Positions 32,915 to 33,096 of a stretch of DNA of 33,096 bases are shown here, piece by piece. The notes under the pieces were generated by a model. That model was not told the origin of the DNA. It saw only the letters and a list, made by a program, of their open reading frames with translations, and did not search any database. Source of the stretch: Propionibacteriaceae bacterium (GTDB taxonomy: Bacteria; Actinomycetota; Actinomycetes; Propionibacteriales; Propionibacteriaceae); contig WRFI01000007.1 in the NCBI GenBank assembly GCA_009778875.1, positions 1-33,096 on the forward strand, written 5' to 3'. The position numbers and the translations under genes are program-made. How positions within the stretch are numbered: position 1 is the stretch's first letter; each line of letters begins with the position of its first letter.

Positions 32915-33096
32915 ATTCTTGGGCTAGTTGGTTGATGGTGGCGAGGTCAAGGCCGGTGATCTCGGCAACGTCAGTGTGCGTAAAACCCATCTTCAGCGCC
33001 ACACGGGCGCTGGCCAGTTGAGCCTCCCTGGTGCCTCGTTCCATGCCTTGCTCGATGCCTTCAGCGCGGCCCAGTTCCATGCCTTCGGTCCGGCCC
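32913..33096 (-). CDS. C-terminal part of an Rpn/PD-(D/E)XK transposase-like nuclease protein (partial)
   Basis: Only the last 61 residues are in the window, and the gene continues beyond its right edge. They consist of a Glu/Gly/Met-rich helical repeat (GRTEGMELGRAEGIEQGMERG) and a small helix-turn-helix-like end (ALKMGFTHTDVAEITGLDLATINQLAQE). This combination is the usual C-terminus of the Rpn / 'putative transposase' family (PDDEXK_2), whose N-terminal part holds the nuclease. The TAA stop uses the first bases of the adjacent repeat copy. The nuclease domain itself is not visible, so the call rests on the tail only. Confidence 0.65.
   Translation of the reverse strand, partial: GRTEGMELGRAEGIEQGMERGTREAQLASARVALKMGFTHTDVAEITGLDLATINQLAQE

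Overview
The window is about 33 kb of GC-rich, densely coding bacterial chromosome that fits an actinobacterium (Actinomycetota). The marks are lsr2 beside clpC, ppk1 beside a two-domain MutT1, a GlnR-type orphan regulator, an MptB-type polyprenol-phosphomannose mannosyltransferase, and an HspR operator (HAIR) in front of clpB. A Propionibacteriaceae- or Actinomycetaceae-like host is possible, but the sequence alone does not settle the family.

Layout. 1-1.2 kb: 3' part of pntB with a terminator. 1.25-2.6 kb: a lipoprotein with a predicted propeller fold. 2.8-7.8 kb: a run of LolA-like secreted protein, ABC-2 ATPase, ABC-2 permease, family 2 glycosyltransferase and DMT transporter. 7.8-11.6 kb, minus strand: glnR, ppk1, mutT1 (nitrogen control, polyphosphate, nucleotide clean-up). 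11.7-13.9 kb: a folate operon folE-folP-folBK (folB and folK fused). 14.0-17.2 kb: lsr2 and clpC. 17.3-19.0 kb: an SsuA/THI5-like lipoprotein and a permease, with no ATPase next to them. 19.0-21.3 kb, minus strand: a spermidine-synthase-like methyltransferase fold, a sortase-fold protein that has lost its catalytic His and Cys, and a type I dehydroquinase. 21.4-24.9 kb: mptB-purB-dtd with overlapping start and stop codons. 25.2-28.0 kb, minus strand: clpB and a small membrane protein. 28.6-32.3 kb: pepC, then a DUF218 protein and pgi on the minus strand. The right edge holds the C-terminus of an Rpn/PD-(D/E)XK-type protein.

Two genome-scale patterns stand out. First, eight genes carry a TANNNT hexamer (four times TAGGCT) exactly 6-7 nt before their start codon and show no Shine-Dalgarno site, which is the geometry of leaderless transcripts. 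Second, a family of two-hairpin repeats of about 50 nt lies in the intergenic gaps, as single copies, tandem arrays (39-nt and 83-nt periods) or an inverted pair. The stem sequences differ between copies while pairing is kept, and the repeats repeatedly touch or contain stop codons. The most unusual protein is the sortase-like one at 19831-20472, which looks catalytically dead but otherwise intact. No rRNA, complete tRNA, CRISPR array or prophage was seen.
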